This document shows positions 1-8,907 of a DNA stretch of 64,000 nucleotides, in pieces. Under the pieces are notes generated by a model, which saw nothing but the letters and a program-made list of their open reading frames with translations, had not been told where the DNA came from and did not search any database. Origin of the DNA: Asticcacaulis sp. (GTDB lineage Bacteria; Pseudomonadota; Alphaproteobacteria; Caulobacterales; Caulobacteraceae); contig JANQAC010000002.1 of the NCBI GenBank assembly GCA_024707255.1, positions 924,001-988,000 on the forward strand, given 5' to 3'. Numbering within the stretch: position 1 is the first letter of the stretch; every line of letters starts with the position of its first letter. A program made the position numbers and the translations under genes.

Positions 1-1065
1 CCAGATTTTTCACGGATCATTTCGGAAATAGTTGGTGTAGCGATTGATAACAAATTTAGGGCGATACACAAATCAAGTGTTCCTATGCTTAGATTAGTTG
101 ATGATATTTATATAGGAAGTGACAATATTGATGACGCACATGCTTTTTTAAGCAGCATAAATGACTCTATTCGAGCATTTGAATTAGACATAAATGAATC
201 TAAGACGCAAATATTGAATGCTAGTTCAGATATTGAGCCTTATTGGCCGGTTGAATTGAGGAGGGAAATTGAAAGATTTGGTGAAGCCGAGGGAAGCAGT
301 AAAAAGGCTGATTTTGTATACTTCTTGGATGAGCTTTTGCGACTTACCAACCTACAGGGTGATGACGCGATAATAAAATTTGCAGTTCGTCAATTTGATA
401 AGAAAAATCTTTGGATTAAGTATTGGGATCTGCTTGAGCCATTTTTGATACGGGTGGCAATAAATTTTCCCCATAGTTGGGATTATGTGGCGCGTGTCGT
501 TGCTTGGCGCCATCGCATATATGGCGTCAAGGCCGCTAAATGGCGTTCCGTAGTCCATAGGTCCATTTCACAGCATATAAAATCAGGCTCAGATTCAGAA
601 ATTTTGTGGGCTTTATGGTTATTAAAGGAACTGTCGCAAGATTTAGAAAGCGAAGCTTTGGATGTTATTATAAATAAAAGCAGCCCTCTTGTTTGCTTGT
701 TAGCTTTAGATGTCCATAAAACCGCAAAATCTGAATATAAAATTCCTAAACAGCTAATCTTGGATAGGCTCGGTGATAGTCCTATGATGGGAAGTAATTG
801 GTTATTTGCATTTGAGGCGGATCGTCAATTCGAATTAAAAATTAAAACCAAAAATTTGCAAGGGAACGGATTTTTCAAACAACTCTATGATGATGACGTA
901 TCATTTTACTTCGGTGAAGCAGTGCCTAGCGTTTTTGAGGATGTTGAAGACGAAAAAACGGTAAAAGTGGCAATTGAAGCGCCAGTCACTGGCTATGACG
1001 ATGATGATGTCGAGGATTATGACGACGATGAGGAGAACGATGAAGATGACTTTGATCAATTGTAA
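1..1065 (+). CDS. Reverse transcriptase of the defence-associated (UG/Abi-like) type, 3' part
   Basis: The reading frame is open from base 1, so the N-terminus lies outside the window. Seen: a [10 protein letters not shown] segment like the conserved G-x-PD-x-SR-x-I-x-EI stretch of bacterial non-LTR reverse transcriptases, followed about 20 residues later by RLVDDIYIG, the catalytic xxDD box (LVDD in place of YVDD), then a LNxxKT motif. After the palm comes about 230 residues predicted to be helical and a very acidic C-terminal tail (about 20 residues, almost all D/E/N). Such helical C-terminal extensions are typical of Abi and DRT/UG antiphage reverse transcriptases, which often synthesise DNA without a conventional template; group II intron maturase or retron features are not visible. 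The gene is clearly AT-rich against its GC-rich neighbours, indicating horizontal transfer. It ends 48 bp before gatB. The subgroup cannot be assigned without the N-terminus. Confidence 0.8.
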   Translation, partial: PDFSRIISEIVGVAIDNKFRAIHKSSVPMLRLVDDIYIGSDNIDDAHAFLSSINDSIRAFELDINESKTQILNASSDIEPYWPVELRREIERFGEAEGSSKKADFVYFLDELLRLTNLQGDDAIIKFAVRQFDKKNLWIKYWDLLEPFLIRVAINFPHSWDYVARVVAWRHRIYGVKAAKWRSVVHRSISQHIKSGSDSEILWALWLLKELSQDLESEALDVIINKSSPLVCLLALDVHKTAKSEYKIPKQLILDRLGDSPMMGSNWLFAFEADRQFELKIKTKNLQGNGFFKQLYDDDVSFYFGEAVPSVFEDVEDEKTVKVAIEAPVTGYDDDDVEDYDDDEENDEDDFDQL

Positions 1066-1112
1066 AAATTTCTCGCTTTTCCCGCCTTGCTGTTTCCGGT
1101 TATAGGGAGGTC

Positions 1113-2615
1113 ATGACACATACCGCTTCTCCTCTCGATTCCGGCCGCGTGGCCGATCCCAGCAAACTGATCCAAGGCCGGACCGGCCTGTGGGAAATCG
1201 TTATGGGCCTCGAAGTCCATGCGCAGGTTGCCTCCAACACCAAGCTGTTTTCCGGCGCCAAGGTCGGCTTCGGCGCCGGCCCCAATGAGCAGGTCAGCCT
1301 CGTTGACGCCGCCATGCCCGGCATGTTGCCCGTGCTCAACAAGTACTGCGTGGAGCAGGCGGTGAAGACCGGGCTTGGCCTGAAGGCCGAGATTAACCGC
1401 TTCTCGCGCTTTGACCGCAAGAACTACTTCTATCCCGACCTGCCGCAGGGCTATCAGATTTCGCAGCTCTTCCACCCGATCGTGGGCGAGGGCGAGGTGC
1501 TGGTCGAGCGCGATGACGGCTCGTCGTTTACCGTGCGCATCGAACGGCTGCACCTGGAGCAGGACGCCGGCAAGTCGATCCACGATCTCGACCCCAACGC
1601 CACCTATGTCGATCTGAACCGCGCCGGCACCGCCCTGATGGAAATCGTCTCGAAGCCCGATCTCAGATCATCGGACGAAGCCGTTGCTTATTTTAAGAAA
1701 TTGCGCACCATCCTGATCTATCTCGGCACCTGCGACGGCGACATGGAAAAGGGCAATATGCGCGCCGACTGCAACGTGTCGGTGCGCCGCGTCGGCGAGC
1801 CTTTCGGCACGCGCTGCGAGATCAAGAACGTCAACTCGTTCCGCTTCATGCAGCAGGCGATCGAATTCGAGGCGCGCCGCCAGATCGAGATTCTGGAAGA
1901 CGGCGGCACCATCGATCAGGAGACGCGGCTGTTTGACTCCGTGAAGGTCGAGACGCGCTCGATGCGCTCCAAGGAAGAGGCGCACGATTATCGCTATTTC
2001 CCCGATCCGGACCTGTTGCCGGTCGAGCTGGAAGAGGCGTGGATCGAGGAGATCCGCAAGTCGCTGGTGGAACTGCCGGACGACAAGAAGGCGCGCTTTA
2101 TCTCGCAATACGGGCTGAGTTCTTACGATGCGCAGGTGCTGATTTCGGAGCAGGACCGCGCGGATTACTATGAAAAAGCCGCGAAAGGCCGTGACGCCAA
2201 GCTGGTGGCCAACTGGACGACCAATGAACTGCTGGCGCGCTTGGCCAAGGACGGTCAGGAGATTGCGGATTCGCCGCTGCCGCCGGAGCAGATCGCCGGG
2301 CTGGTGGAACTGATCGAGACCAATGTGATCTCGTCCAAGATTGCCAAGACGGTGTTTGAGCATATGTGGGAAGGCAAGGGGACGATCACCCCCGCCGAGA
2401 TCGTGGAAAAGCACGGCCTCAAGCAGGTGACCGATACCGGCGCGATTGAAAAGGCGATCGACGAGATCATCGCCGCCAATCCGGACAAGGCCGCGGAAGT
2501 GGCTTTGAAGCCGCAGGCGCTGGGCTGGTTCGTCGGGCAGGTCATGAAGGCCACCGGCGGCAAGGCTAATCCGGCGGCGGTGAATGAGTTGCTGAAGGCG
2601 AAGCTGGGTATATAA
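1113..2615 (+). CDS. gatB: Asp-tRNA(Asn)/Glu-tRNA(Gln) amidotransferase subunit B
   Basis: GatB is the kinase/tRNA-binding subunit of the cytoplasmic GatCAB complex, which converts Glu-tRNA(Gln) and Asp-tRNA(Asn) to the amidated forms using ammonia delivered from GatA. The 500-residue length is normal. Visible family signatures are [12 protein letters not shown] near residue 27, the [14 protein letters not shown] segment, the metal/ATP region [13 protein letters not shown] (here [10 protein letters not shown]) and [12 protein letters not shown]; the C-terminal YqeY-like helical tail ends the protein. The ATG at 1113 has a good GGGAGG Shine-Dalgarno at 1105-1110. GatA and GatC are not in the window; the preceding gene is the foreign reverse transcriptase, which may separate gatB from an upstream gat gene. 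Confidence 0.97.
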   Translation: MTHTASPLDSGRVADPSKLIQGRTGLWEIVMGLEVHAQVASNTKLFSGAKVGFGAGPNEQVSLVDAAMPGMLPVLNKYCVEQAVKTGLGLKAEINRFSRFDRKNYFYPDLPQGYQISQLFHPIVGEGEVLVERDDGSSFTVRIERLHLEQDAGKSIHDLDPNATYVDLNRAGTALMEIVSKPDLRSSDEAVAYFKKLRTILIYLGTCDGDMEKGNMRADCNVSVRRVGEPFGTRCEIKNVNSFRFMQQAIEFEARRQIEILEDGGTIDQETRLFDSVKVETRSMRSKEEAHDYRYFPDPDLLPVELEEAWIEEIRKSLVELPDDKKARFISQYGLSSYDAQVLISEQDRADYYEKAAKGRDAKLVANWTTNELLARLAKDGQEIADSPLPPEQIAGLVELIETNVISSKIAKTVFEHMWEGKGTITPAEIVEKHGLKQVTDTGAIEKAIDEIIAANPDKAAEVALKPQALGWFVGQVMKATGGKANPAAVNELLKAKLGI

Positions 2616-2620
2616 AAAAA

Positions 2621-2755
2621 CTCTCCCCCTCTTGGAGGGGGAGCTGACGAAAGTCATGTTAATGACTTTTGGCAGAGGGGGCAAAACGCCGGCGGTTGTT
2701 ACCCCTCCGTCAGCGACGACGCGCTGACACCTCCCCTCCAAGAGGGGAGGACCTT
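2621..2755. repeat. Intergenic palindromic repeat element
   Basis: Three nested inverted repeats: a 9-bp stem with 3-nt loop at 2623-2631/2635-2643, a 7-bp GTCAGCG/CGCTGAC stem near 2710-2728, and a second 9-bp stem with 3-nt loop at 2730-2738/2742-2750. The outer hairpins are related in sequence (CTCCCC...), so the element can fold as paired hairpins or as one long outer stem. Similar CT-rich intergenic repeats ending in an AGAGGGGAGG-like hairpin are common in Caulobacterales genomes (recollection, not searched). Confidence 0.7.
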
Positions 2756-2762
2756 AGAATTT

Positions 2763-2793
2763 AGCCCCCGGTCGGAAGATCGGGGGCTTTTTT
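2763..2793 (+). terminator. Rho-independent terminator of gatB
   Basis: Stem AGCCCCCG/CGGGGGCT (2763-2770/2781-2788) followed by a run of six T. It lies between gatB and the convergent lipoprotein gene. Confidence 0.85.
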
Positions 2794-2795
2794 CG

Positions 2796-3014
2796 TTAGT
2801 GGCTCATGCTGGAAGACGACATGGGCGCCATCGCATCCGACGACATGGACGAGGACGACATGGCCATATTGTCGCCGCTGGCCATAGGCGCCATGGCTTC
2901 GGAGGAAGAGGACGACATTTCAGACATGGCATTGTCGCTTTTCGGCGGGGCGGAGCAGGCTGTGACGGTGACGAAAGTCAGGGCAAGAGCGGCGAAAGCG
3001 AGCGTGCGTTGCAT
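2796..3014 (-). CDS. Small Met/Ser-rich lipoprotein
   Basis: A 72-residue protein of unknown function. The N-terminus is a lipoprotein signal: MQRT, a hydrophobic stretch and the lipobox VTAC with Cys at residue 20. The mature part is about 50 residues built from short imperfect repeats of Met, Ser and Ala (EAMAPMASGDN..., SDAMAPMSSSS), with no Lys or Arg except one Lys just after the Cys and a final His. A GAGGAA Shine-Dalgarno sits about 8 nt before the ATG. Met-rich repeats can bind Cu(I) in periplasmic proteins, but nothing else here supports a metal role. It is convergent with gatB and divergent from the ABC exporter operon. It is probably tethered to a membrane as an unstructured chain. 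Confidence 0.7.
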   Translation of the reverse strand: MQRTLAFAALALTFVTVTACSAPPKSDNAMSEMSSSSSEAMAPMASGDNMAMSSSSMSSDAMAPMSSSSMSH

Positions 3015-3172
3015 GGGGATTTCCTCAGATGGGGTTGGCGACAGCCGGGCGCTGTCTGAAAAAGGGATACGCGGCAGGGATGGCGGCGGTTACAGGGGGG
3101 CTTTTTAATTTCCGCTAATGTGGTGCAATCGCGGCGCGAATGGGTATAGTGCGGCAAACCGGGAGGGGACAG

Positions 3173-4093
3173 ATGGACAGTGCGTTAAGTCTGGTGGGGG
3201 TGAGCAAACGCTTCGGCGATTTCGAGGCGGTGCGCGATCTCAGTTTCGAGGTGAAGCGCGGCACGATCTGCGGCTTTCTGGGGCCGAACGGGGCGGGGAA
3301 GACCTCCAGCGTGCGCATGATGCTGGGGCTCTCAGAACCGACGGCCGGGCGGATCACCATACTGGGCAAGGCACCGGGCCATGCGCTGGAGCGGATCGGC
3401 TTCATGCCGGAAGAGCGCGGGCTCTACCGCAAGATGACGGCGATCGATGTCATCGTTTTCCTGGCGGGCTTAAAGGGTGTCAAGGCGTCGGTGGCGCGGC
3501 AGCGCGGCAAGGCCATGCTGGAGGCGCAGGGGCTGGGGGCTTTCGCGGGCAAGCAGATACGGTCGCTCAGCAAGGGCATGTCGCAGAAGGTGCAGCTTAT
3601 TTCCTGCCTGGTGCATGAGCCGGAACTGGTGATCCTCGATGAGCCGTTTTCCGGGCTCGATCCGGTGAACCAGCAGGGACTGGAAGCCGTGATCCGCGAA
3701 CTGGCGAAGCGGGGGGCGACGGTGCTTTTCTCCACCCACGTGATGCAGCACGCCGAGCGTTTGTGCGAGCAGGTGGTGCTGCTGGCCAAGGGGCAAAAGG
3801 TGTTTGAAGGCACGCTGAAAGAGGCGCGGGCCGCCGCGCCGCGTCATCTCGACCTGGAGGGGGCTTTGAGCGAGGCCGAGCTTTTGAGCCTGCCGGGGAT
3901 TGCCTCGGTGGCCGATATGGGAGCGGCGGCGGACGGCGCGCACCTGTGGCAATGCCATTTGCAGGCCGGGCATACGGCCCATGAGGCGCTTAAAGCGGCC
4001 TTCCTGCGCGGACTGGATGTGCGGCGGTTCGAGGCGAAGGAGCCCAGCCTGCATGAAGCCTTCATCGTCTTGACAGGGGGTAACCATGAATAA
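3173..4093 (+). CDS. ABC transporter ATP-binding protein (NatA-like)
   Basis: ATPase subunit of an ABC-2 type exporter. Walker A GPNGAGKTS, signature LSKGMSQKVQ, Walker B LVILDEPFSGLDP and the H-loop STHVMQHAE are all present; the C-terminal approximately 80 residues are the accessory domain usual in NatA-type ATPases. I chose ATG 3173 (306 aa), preceded by GGGAGGGGAC, over the in-frame ATG at 3140. The gene overlaps the permease gene by 8 bp, so the two are translationally coupled. NatAB exporters have been linked to Na+ or drug/peptide extrusion; the substrate here is unknown. Confidence 0.93.
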   Translation: MDSALSLVGVSKRFGDFEAVRDLSFEVKRGTICGFLGPNGAGKTSSVRMMLGLSEPTAGRITILGKAPGHALERIGFMPEERGLYRKMTAIDVIVFLAGLKGVKASVARQRGKAMLEAQGLGAFAGKQIRSLSKGMSQKVQLISCLVHEPELVILDEPFSGLDPVNQQGLEAVIRELAKRGATVLFSTHVMQHAERLCEQVVLLAKGQKVFEGTLKEARAAAPRHLDLEGALSEAELLSLPGIASVADMGAAADGAHLWQCHLQAGHTAHEALKAAFLRGLDVRRFEAKEPSLHEAFIVLTGGNHE

Positions 4094-5423
4094 GACCTTC
4101 CTGATCGCCCGGCGCGAATATCTCGCCTTTGTGCGCACGGTCGGCTTCTGGCTGTCCATGCTGACCCTGCCGCTGATCATCGGCGGCAGCATCTTCATTC
4201 CGCTGCTGATGCGCCATTCAGCGCCTGTGGAGACGGTGGCGGTACTCGATTTGACGGGCGATCATATCGAAGGCGCGGTGGTCGAGGCTATTCGTGCCCA
4301 TATGCCGAAGCCGGGAGCGGATGGCCTGCTGGATAGCGGCGGGTTGCAGCCGGTGGCCCTGCCGGCGGGCCTCTCGCCGGATATGTCGGTTGCGGCGGCC
4401 GAGGCAAAGATGCCGCAGGCGCTGGCGGCGGGGCCGGCCAGCACGATCATTGTGGCGACAGACAGTGGCGATAAGTTGCACTTCCGGCTCTGGTCGGTGG
4501 ATGGCCACAAGGGCCGGGTGGAGGATCAGATCCTGTGGGACCTGCATGGCCTGCAATATTACAAGCTGGCGGGGATGCACGGCATTGATCATGGTCTGGC
4601 GCACGATATGCGCGAGTCGCGCGCTGATATTATCAGCCTGACCCCGGCCAGTGCGGCGGGTGCGAAAAAGGACGACCTGGCCGCCGGTGTGCGCGAAAAT
4701 GGCGGCAAGTTCATCGGCATTGCCATCAGCTACCTGACCTGGATCGCCATTTTTTCGTCGTCCATGATCCTGCTGGGCTCGGTGATCGAGGAGAAGGCCA
4801 GCAAGGTGCTGGAGGTGCTGCTGGCCTCGGCCTCGGCTGAAAGTCTGCTGATCGGCAAGGTGCTGGCCGTGGCCGCGGTACTGATGACGGTGTGGGGGCT
4901 GTGGGGACTGACGGCGTTCGGGGTGGCCTCGTTCGGCATCAGCAACCTGCCGCCTGAGACGGTGCGCGATGTCATGGGGGCGCTGACCGCCGTTTTCAGC
5001 CCTCTGCACATTGCCCTGCTGCTGGCCTATTTCCTCGGCGGCTATCTGATGTTCGGCGTGTTTTTCGCGGCGATCGGGGCCTTCTGCGAGACCCAGAAGG
5101 ATGCTCAGGCGATCATCGGGCCGATGACCATGATCATGATGATCCCCATGATCACCATGCAGGTGGCTTTTACCTCGCCGGACTTGCCGATGCTGAAGTA
5201 CATGTCGTGGTTCCCGCTGTTCACGCCGTTCCTGATGCCGCTGCGGCTTTCGCAAGGTTTGCCGTGGTATGAGATCGCCGGAACACTCGCCGGCATGGGC
5301 GTGGTGGGGCTGATCATGATCAGTGTCGGGCGGCGGGCTTTCAAGGTGGGGGCGCTGACCGGTGGCAAGCTGAGCTGGGGCGCGCTGTTCCGCATCGCCA
5401 CGCAGAAATCTGCCAATGGATAA
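4086..5423 (+). CDS. ABC-2 type permease (NatB-like)
   Basis: Partner of the upstream ATPase. The 445-residue protein begins with a membrane segment (about residues 20-40), then a large extracytoplasmic domain of about 150 residues, then at least five C-terminal membrane segments. The IEEKASKVLEVLLASASAESLLIGK motif region after the second membrane segment is characteristic of the ABC2_membrane_3/NatB family. It starts inside the 3' end of the ATPase gene and is followed by a strong terminator, making a two-gene operon. The transported substrate cannot be told from the sequence. Confidence 0.93.
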   Translation: MNKTFLIARREYLAFVRTVGFWLSMLTLPLIIGGSIFIPLLMRHSAPVETVAVLDLTGDHIEGAVVEAIRAHMPKPGADGLLDSGGLQPVALPAGLSPDMSVAAAEAKMPQALAAGPASTIIVATDSGDKLHFRLWSVDGHKGRVEDQILWDLHGLQYYKLAGMHGIDHGLAHDMRESRADIISLTPASAAGAKKDDLAAGVRENGGKFIGIAISYLTWIAIFSSSMILLGSVIEEKASKVLEVLLASASAESLLIGKVLAVAAVLMTVWGLWGLTAFGVASFGISNLPPETVRDVMGALTAVFSPLHIALLLAYFLGGYLMFGVFFAAIGAFCETQKDAQAIIGPMTMIMMIPMITMQVAFTSPDLPMLKYMSWFPLFTPFLMPLRLSQGLPWYEIAGTLAGMGVVGLIMISVGRRAFKVGALTGGKLSWGALFRIATQKSANG

Positions 5424-5427
5424 ACAA

Positions 5428-5459
5428 AACCCCCGGCGCACAGGCACCGGGGGTTTTTT
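5428..5459 (+). terminator. Rho-independent terminator of the NatAB-like operon
   Basis: Stem AACCCCCGG/CCGGGGGTT (5428-5436/5447-5455) with T-run directly after the permease stop codon. Confidence 0.88.
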
Positions 5460-5522
5460 CGCATCTGCCGGCCTGTGGGGGGATAAGGCCGGGAGATCTG
5501 ATTGGCAGCTTATCGGCGTGGC

Positions 5523-5789
5523 TTATTGGCCGGCGCTGGAGGTGCTGCTGGATTCGCTGCTCGAAGACGTGGCAGTGACGGTGCCGTCGGCGGCGACCGA
5601 GGTGGAGGTCGATTCCGAGGCGGAGGCGGTGGTCGAGGCATCGGCCGAGACGCTGGTCGATGTCGTGGCGGTGGCCGTGGCGGCGCTGGCGTCGGCGGCA
5701 GGGGTTTCCTGGGCGATGGAGATCAGTGGGGCAACGCCGAGGGCAGCGACAAAACCGGCGGCGGCGATGATGCGAACGGAAGCTTTCAT
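5523..5789 (-). CDS. Small exported Ser/Thr/Ala-rich protein
   Basis: An 88-residue protein with a clear signal peptide (MKASVRIIAAAGFVAALGVAP..., probable cleavage after ISIAQ). The mature part is almost only Ala, Ser, Thr, Val, Glu and Asp in short repeats and is expected to be disordered and acidic. No family recognised. It shares its strand and general design with the next three leftward-reading genes, but the long gaps and separate ribosome sites suggest they are separate units. Confidence 0.6.
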   Translation of the reverse strand: MKASVRIIAAAGFVAALGVAPLISIAQETPAADASAATATATTSTSVSADASTTASASESTSTSVAADGTVTATSSSSESSSTSSAGQ

Positions 5790-6073
5790 GGGTAATTACT
5801 TTCTCTGTAGGGGAGGAATTACTTGGGTTGATGAAGTTTTGTATAATTTTATACAAAACTGTAAACGCCGAAGCTTCTCGTCAGAGAGGGGTTGCTTTCG
5901 ACAGGTGTGAAAATTCTGTAAGATTGGGGCGCAAATTTGTCGCCTCTGAGGTGTATTTGTGAAAGTTAGCGAATTTTAACGGTTGTTTATTTAATCCTTA
6001 TTTTTATCCGTGCTGATCGTAATGCATTGCTTATAAGCCTGTGCCCGCCAGGTTGGCCTGACGGGCACATCTG

Positions 6074-6547
6074 TTATTTCACAGTCGCCGGATCGGGCGT
6101 GAGCGGATCACTGGCCGATGGCGGGCCTGAGTCGGCGGGCGGAGGCATCATGGCCGGATCGGGATTCACAGGCGGCGTTGCTGCCGGATCCGAAGGTGGC
6201 GTATCCGGTAGGGGCGGGGAGCTGGTCATGGCATCCGCCGGCATCGCATCAGCCGGCACGGGGCCGTTGCCCAGGGCGGCCGCCTTGGCGGCTTCCTGCT
6301 GGTTGAGCGCATTACTGCTGGCCGGGTTCAGCGGGTCATTGGCATGATCGCCCGCCGCCACGGCTCGCTCATGCTCGCGTTGGAGTTGGGCGGCGTGTTC
6401 GGGCGTGCCGGGTGCAGGCGGAGCGGTCTTTTCCTGCGTCGGGCCCGTGGGTGTGGGGACGACCGCCGCATCTTGCGCCGAGGCGGAGAGGGACAGCAGG
6501 CCGCCCAACAGGACGGCCACCGGGATACAGGTTCTGGCATATTTCAT
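6074..6547 (-). CDS. Exported Pro/Ala-rich protein
   Basis: A 157-residue hypothetical protein. Residues 1-24 form a signal peptide (basic start, LLGGLLSLSASAQ). Residues 40-75 (PGTPEHAAQLQREHERAVA...) are the only part likely to form a helix; the rest is Pro/Asp/Ala/Met-rich and probably disordered. AGAGGT upstream of the ATG serves as the ribosome site. A periplasmic or cell-surface location is likely, and the function is unknown. Confidence 0.6.
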   Translation of the reverse strand: MKYARTCIPVAVLLGGLLSLSASAQDAAVVPTPTGPTQEKTAPPAPGTPEHAAQLQREHERAVAAGDHANDPLNPASSNALNQQEAAKAAALGNGPVPADAMPADAMTSSPPLPDTPPSDPAATPPVNPDPAMMPPPADSGPPSASDPLTPDPATVK

Positions 6548-6581
6548 GACGATTACCTCTTGAGGTTACTTATTTTCGACA

Positions 6582-7139
6582 TCAGCCTTGAGGTCGGCAC
6601 TGGGCATCGGCGCTGACGCTGGTATTGCCGGCGGCATTGACCGCGCCGGCTGCCGTATCCTTCACCTGACCGGTGACGGTGCGGGCATCCTGGCGGACAG
6701 TGTTGACCGTGGAGCCGACCGCGCCCGTGACGGCGCCGGGATTGACCCGGGCACTGGCATTGCCGTCGGCGGAAGCCTGGCCGGCGACGCTGTCCGGGCT
6801 GGCGGATAGGCCGCCGGTTGCGTTTGCAGCGCCATCCACGCGGGCGGCACCCTTGGCCTCGCTGACTGTGTCATTCGTCTGGCGGTGAAGCGTATCGACG
6901 TCCCGGCGGATATCTCCGGCCGCGCCATCGACCGTTTGCGTGGCGCCGCCGAGATCGGTTTGGGCGCCTAGGCCGGCATTGCCCTGGGCTTGGCCGGTCA
7001 GGCCACCGACAGCGCCGCCAACGGACCCGCTAAGGTTGCCGCTGCCGCCCAGAATCTGGGCGCTGGCGGCCAGCGGCGACAGGCCGAGGCCGGCGGCCAG
7101 GGTGACGATGGCGGTGGTTTGGAGTACGGATTTCAACAT
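6582..7139 (-). CDS. Exported Gly/Ala-rich protein with repeats
   Basis: A 185-residue secreted protein: signal peptide (to about residue 27, LAASAQ), then Gly-rich GSGNLSGSVGGAVGGLTG and a chain of short A/V/T/G/Q/D repeats resembling amphipathic helices (TVNTVRQDARTVTGQVKDTA). The annotated end DAQCRPQG is abrupt: one base out of frame, the same DNA reads ADLKADVENK and then stop, a more natural end, so a one-base indel near 6600 is possible. It has a good AGGAA ribosome site. No function assigned. Confidence 0.6.
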   Translation of the reverse strand: MLKSVLQTTAIVTLAAGLGLSPLAASAQILGGSGNLSGSVGGAVGGLTGQAQGNAGLGAQTDLGGATQTVDGAAGDIRRDVDTLHRQTNDTVSEAKGAARVDGAANATGGLSASPDSVAGQASADGNASARVNPGAVTGAVGSTVNTVRQDARTVTGQVKDTAAGAVNAAGNTSVSADAQCRPQG

Positions 7140-7290
7140 GGGTTCGCCTTTCCTGCGATTAATTGAAGTGCCGGCAGTCTCGGGCGGCGTTCGGGCGTCA
7201 ATGCGGCAGGAAAGTAAGGGCGGAATGTCCTGTTTCAGGCGGATATATAAAGAGCGCTTATATTTTTGGCTTTAATCGCCTGCAGGCATG

Positions 7291-7320
7291 AAAAAGCCCC
7301 GGTCGGAAAACCGGGGCTTA
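7291..7320 (-). terminator. Rho-independent terminator of the RcnB-like gene
   Basis: Read on the minus strand, stem AGCCCCGGT/ACCGGGGCT (7295-7303/7310-7318) followed by TTTTT. Confidence 0.85.
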
Positions 7321-7341
7321 AAAGTCGTTCAGGGTAGAGGC

Positions 7342-8418
7342 TTAGTAGACGTCGTAGAAGACATCCAGGATTTCGCCTGACGACAGATCGACCAGAACGA
7401 CATCGCGGCCGACGAAGAAGTAGGCGCAGTCATAGGGCGGGGTCGGCAGGCCGTATGACAGGTAGTCGTAGATGCGGTAGTCGTAGAAATAGTCCGGCAG
7501 GTATTCGCCCGATGTCCAGCGGTGGCCATACCACTGGTTGGGCACGCGGTAATAGCCATAGCTCGGCGCGAAGTAGTAGCCGAAGCGGATGCCGGAATAG
7601 CCGCTGAAGCGATGATCGCGGCGATAATCGAAATGGTGGTCGCGGCCGCGATTCCAGTCACGATCACGGTCGCGGTCCCAGTCATGGTCACGGCCGCCGC
7701 CGTTCCAGTTACCGTTGTGGCTGCCAGTGTGCCCGCCATTCCAGTTGCCGCCGTTATTGCCGTTCCAGCTTCCGCCGCCATTATGGCTGCCGCCGTGGTC
7801 ATTATCCCGACCGCCATGATCGTTGTCACGGCCGCCATTATGGTTGCCGTTCCAGCCGCCATTGCCACCGGAGCCGCCGCTATGGTTCCCGCCATGATTG
7901 CCGGAGCCACCGGACTGGGCGCCGCCATTACCGCCTGACTGTCCGGGCCGATTGCCGCCATTCCAGTCATGATCGCGTCCGCCGCCGGACTGATCAGGAC
8001 GATTGCCACCCTGCCACTGACCGGCATTGCCGCCGGAGGGGCGATCATTGCCGCGATAGCCGCCATTGTCATTATGGCGCTGACGGTTCATGCCGCTGTT
8101 CGAAGTCTGGGCGTTGTTGAATGCCGGACGGTTGTAGGATTGGCCGCTGCTGCGGGCGGGCGGGGCCGGTCTTGCCGCAGGCGCAGGCCGGGCGGCCGGC
8201 GCGGGACGAGCCACGGGGGCGGGCGGATTGCTGGTGTTGTCGTTCCTGGACTGGCCGCCGCCGCGGTTTCCGCCATTGTCCCGATTACCGCCGCCGCGGT
8301 TAAAGCCGCTGTTGCTGTCGCGGTCGCGGGCTTCGGCGAAGCTGGGCGCCATGGCCGCGCCGGTCATCAGCACAAGCGCCAGGCCGGAAACAGCCAGGTT
8401 GGCCAACTTTCTGTTCAT
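7342..8418 (-). CDS. RcnB-family periplasmic protein with a long Gly/Asn-rich region
   Basis: The C-terminal approximately 90 residues match the RcnB-like family: a Trp/Arg motif (WYGHRWTSGEYLP), a DYRIYDYLSYGLPTPP segment corresponding to the family's Y-x-LPxPPxG region, and a final VGRDVVLVDLSSGEILDV strand pair. In E. coli, RcnB is a periplasmic protein affecting Ni/Co homeostasis; in alphaproteobacteria many RcnB-like proteins have no known role. Residues 1-30 are a signal peptide. In between lie about 210 residues of Gly/Asn/Arg/His-rich repeats (GGN, DRD, HNGG), which might bind metal or polysaccharide. I prefer the ATG at 8418 (GAGGA 8 nt upstream) to the longer GTG start at 8430. Confidence 0.8.
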   Translation of the reverse strand: MNRKLANLAVSGLALVLMTGAAMAPSFAEARDRDSNSGFNRGGGNRDNGGNRGGGQSRNDNTSNPPAPVARPAPAARPAPAARPAPPARSSGQSYNRPAFNNAQTSNSGMNRQRHNDNGGYRGNDRPSGGNAGQWQGGNRPDQSGGGRDHDWNGGNRPGQSGGNGGAQSGGSGNHGGNHSGGSGGNGGWNGNHNGGRDNDHGGRDNDHGGSHNGGGSWNGNNGGNWNGGHTGSHNGNWNGGGRDHDWDRDRDRDWNRGRDHHFDYRRDHRFSGYSGIRFGYYFAPSYGYYRVPNQWYGHRWTSGEYLPDYFYDYRIYDYLSYGLPTPPYDCAYFFVGRDVVLVDLSSGEILDVFYDVY

Positions 8419-8907
8419 TTTCATCCTCACTTGTCTATGCAGATCATCCCCAAAACGACAGGATATGCGGATCTGAGACGCGCGGCGATAAAAATTATCG
8501 CGTTGATGCCTTTATGACAGAATGACCCTGAACTGAAGCTGAACAAAACATGTCAGGGTTGAGACGGATTGTGGCCAGACTCCGACGTTAAAAGACGGTT
8601 TATTTGGGTGCCTGAACTGATGGTGCGGATGAGTTAATTGATGTTTTTATTATCGAATTAACGCCGTTTTGATTTCAAGAATGCAGTAATTAATAGGTAT
8701 TTATGGATTTAATCTAAATAATTACTTATACATTTATCATAGTTTAATGTTTATGTTCGAATATGTTAACATAAAAATTAATATTAATTGCGTATTTACA
8801 CAAAATATTTAGCCTAAACGTCGATGTTAACTTTAATTTTATTTGGGGGTGTTGAACTAAAGTCATCAACTGCAACGGAGACGCGCAAAAAGCGCGGCAT
8901 CAATACG
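8419..8907. other. AT-rich intergenic region
   Basis: Divergent spacer between the RcnB-like gene and the SEL1-like gene. The part 8600-8830 is conspicuously AT-rich with many short A/T runs and is where promoters for both sides would lie. No RNA gene or convincing ORF is seen. The downstream frame is open back to an ATG at 8824, but that extension is not family-like. Confidence 0.5.

Noticed and set aside
1668..2741. 357-residue minus-strand frame
   Set aside because: Antisense to gatB and runs into the palindromic repeat; no protein-like motifs.
7640..8340. Repeat array that could be taken for CRISPR
   Set aside because: The repeats are codon-level Gly/Asn/Asp/Arg repeats of an RcnB-like protein with irregular spacing and no unique spacers.
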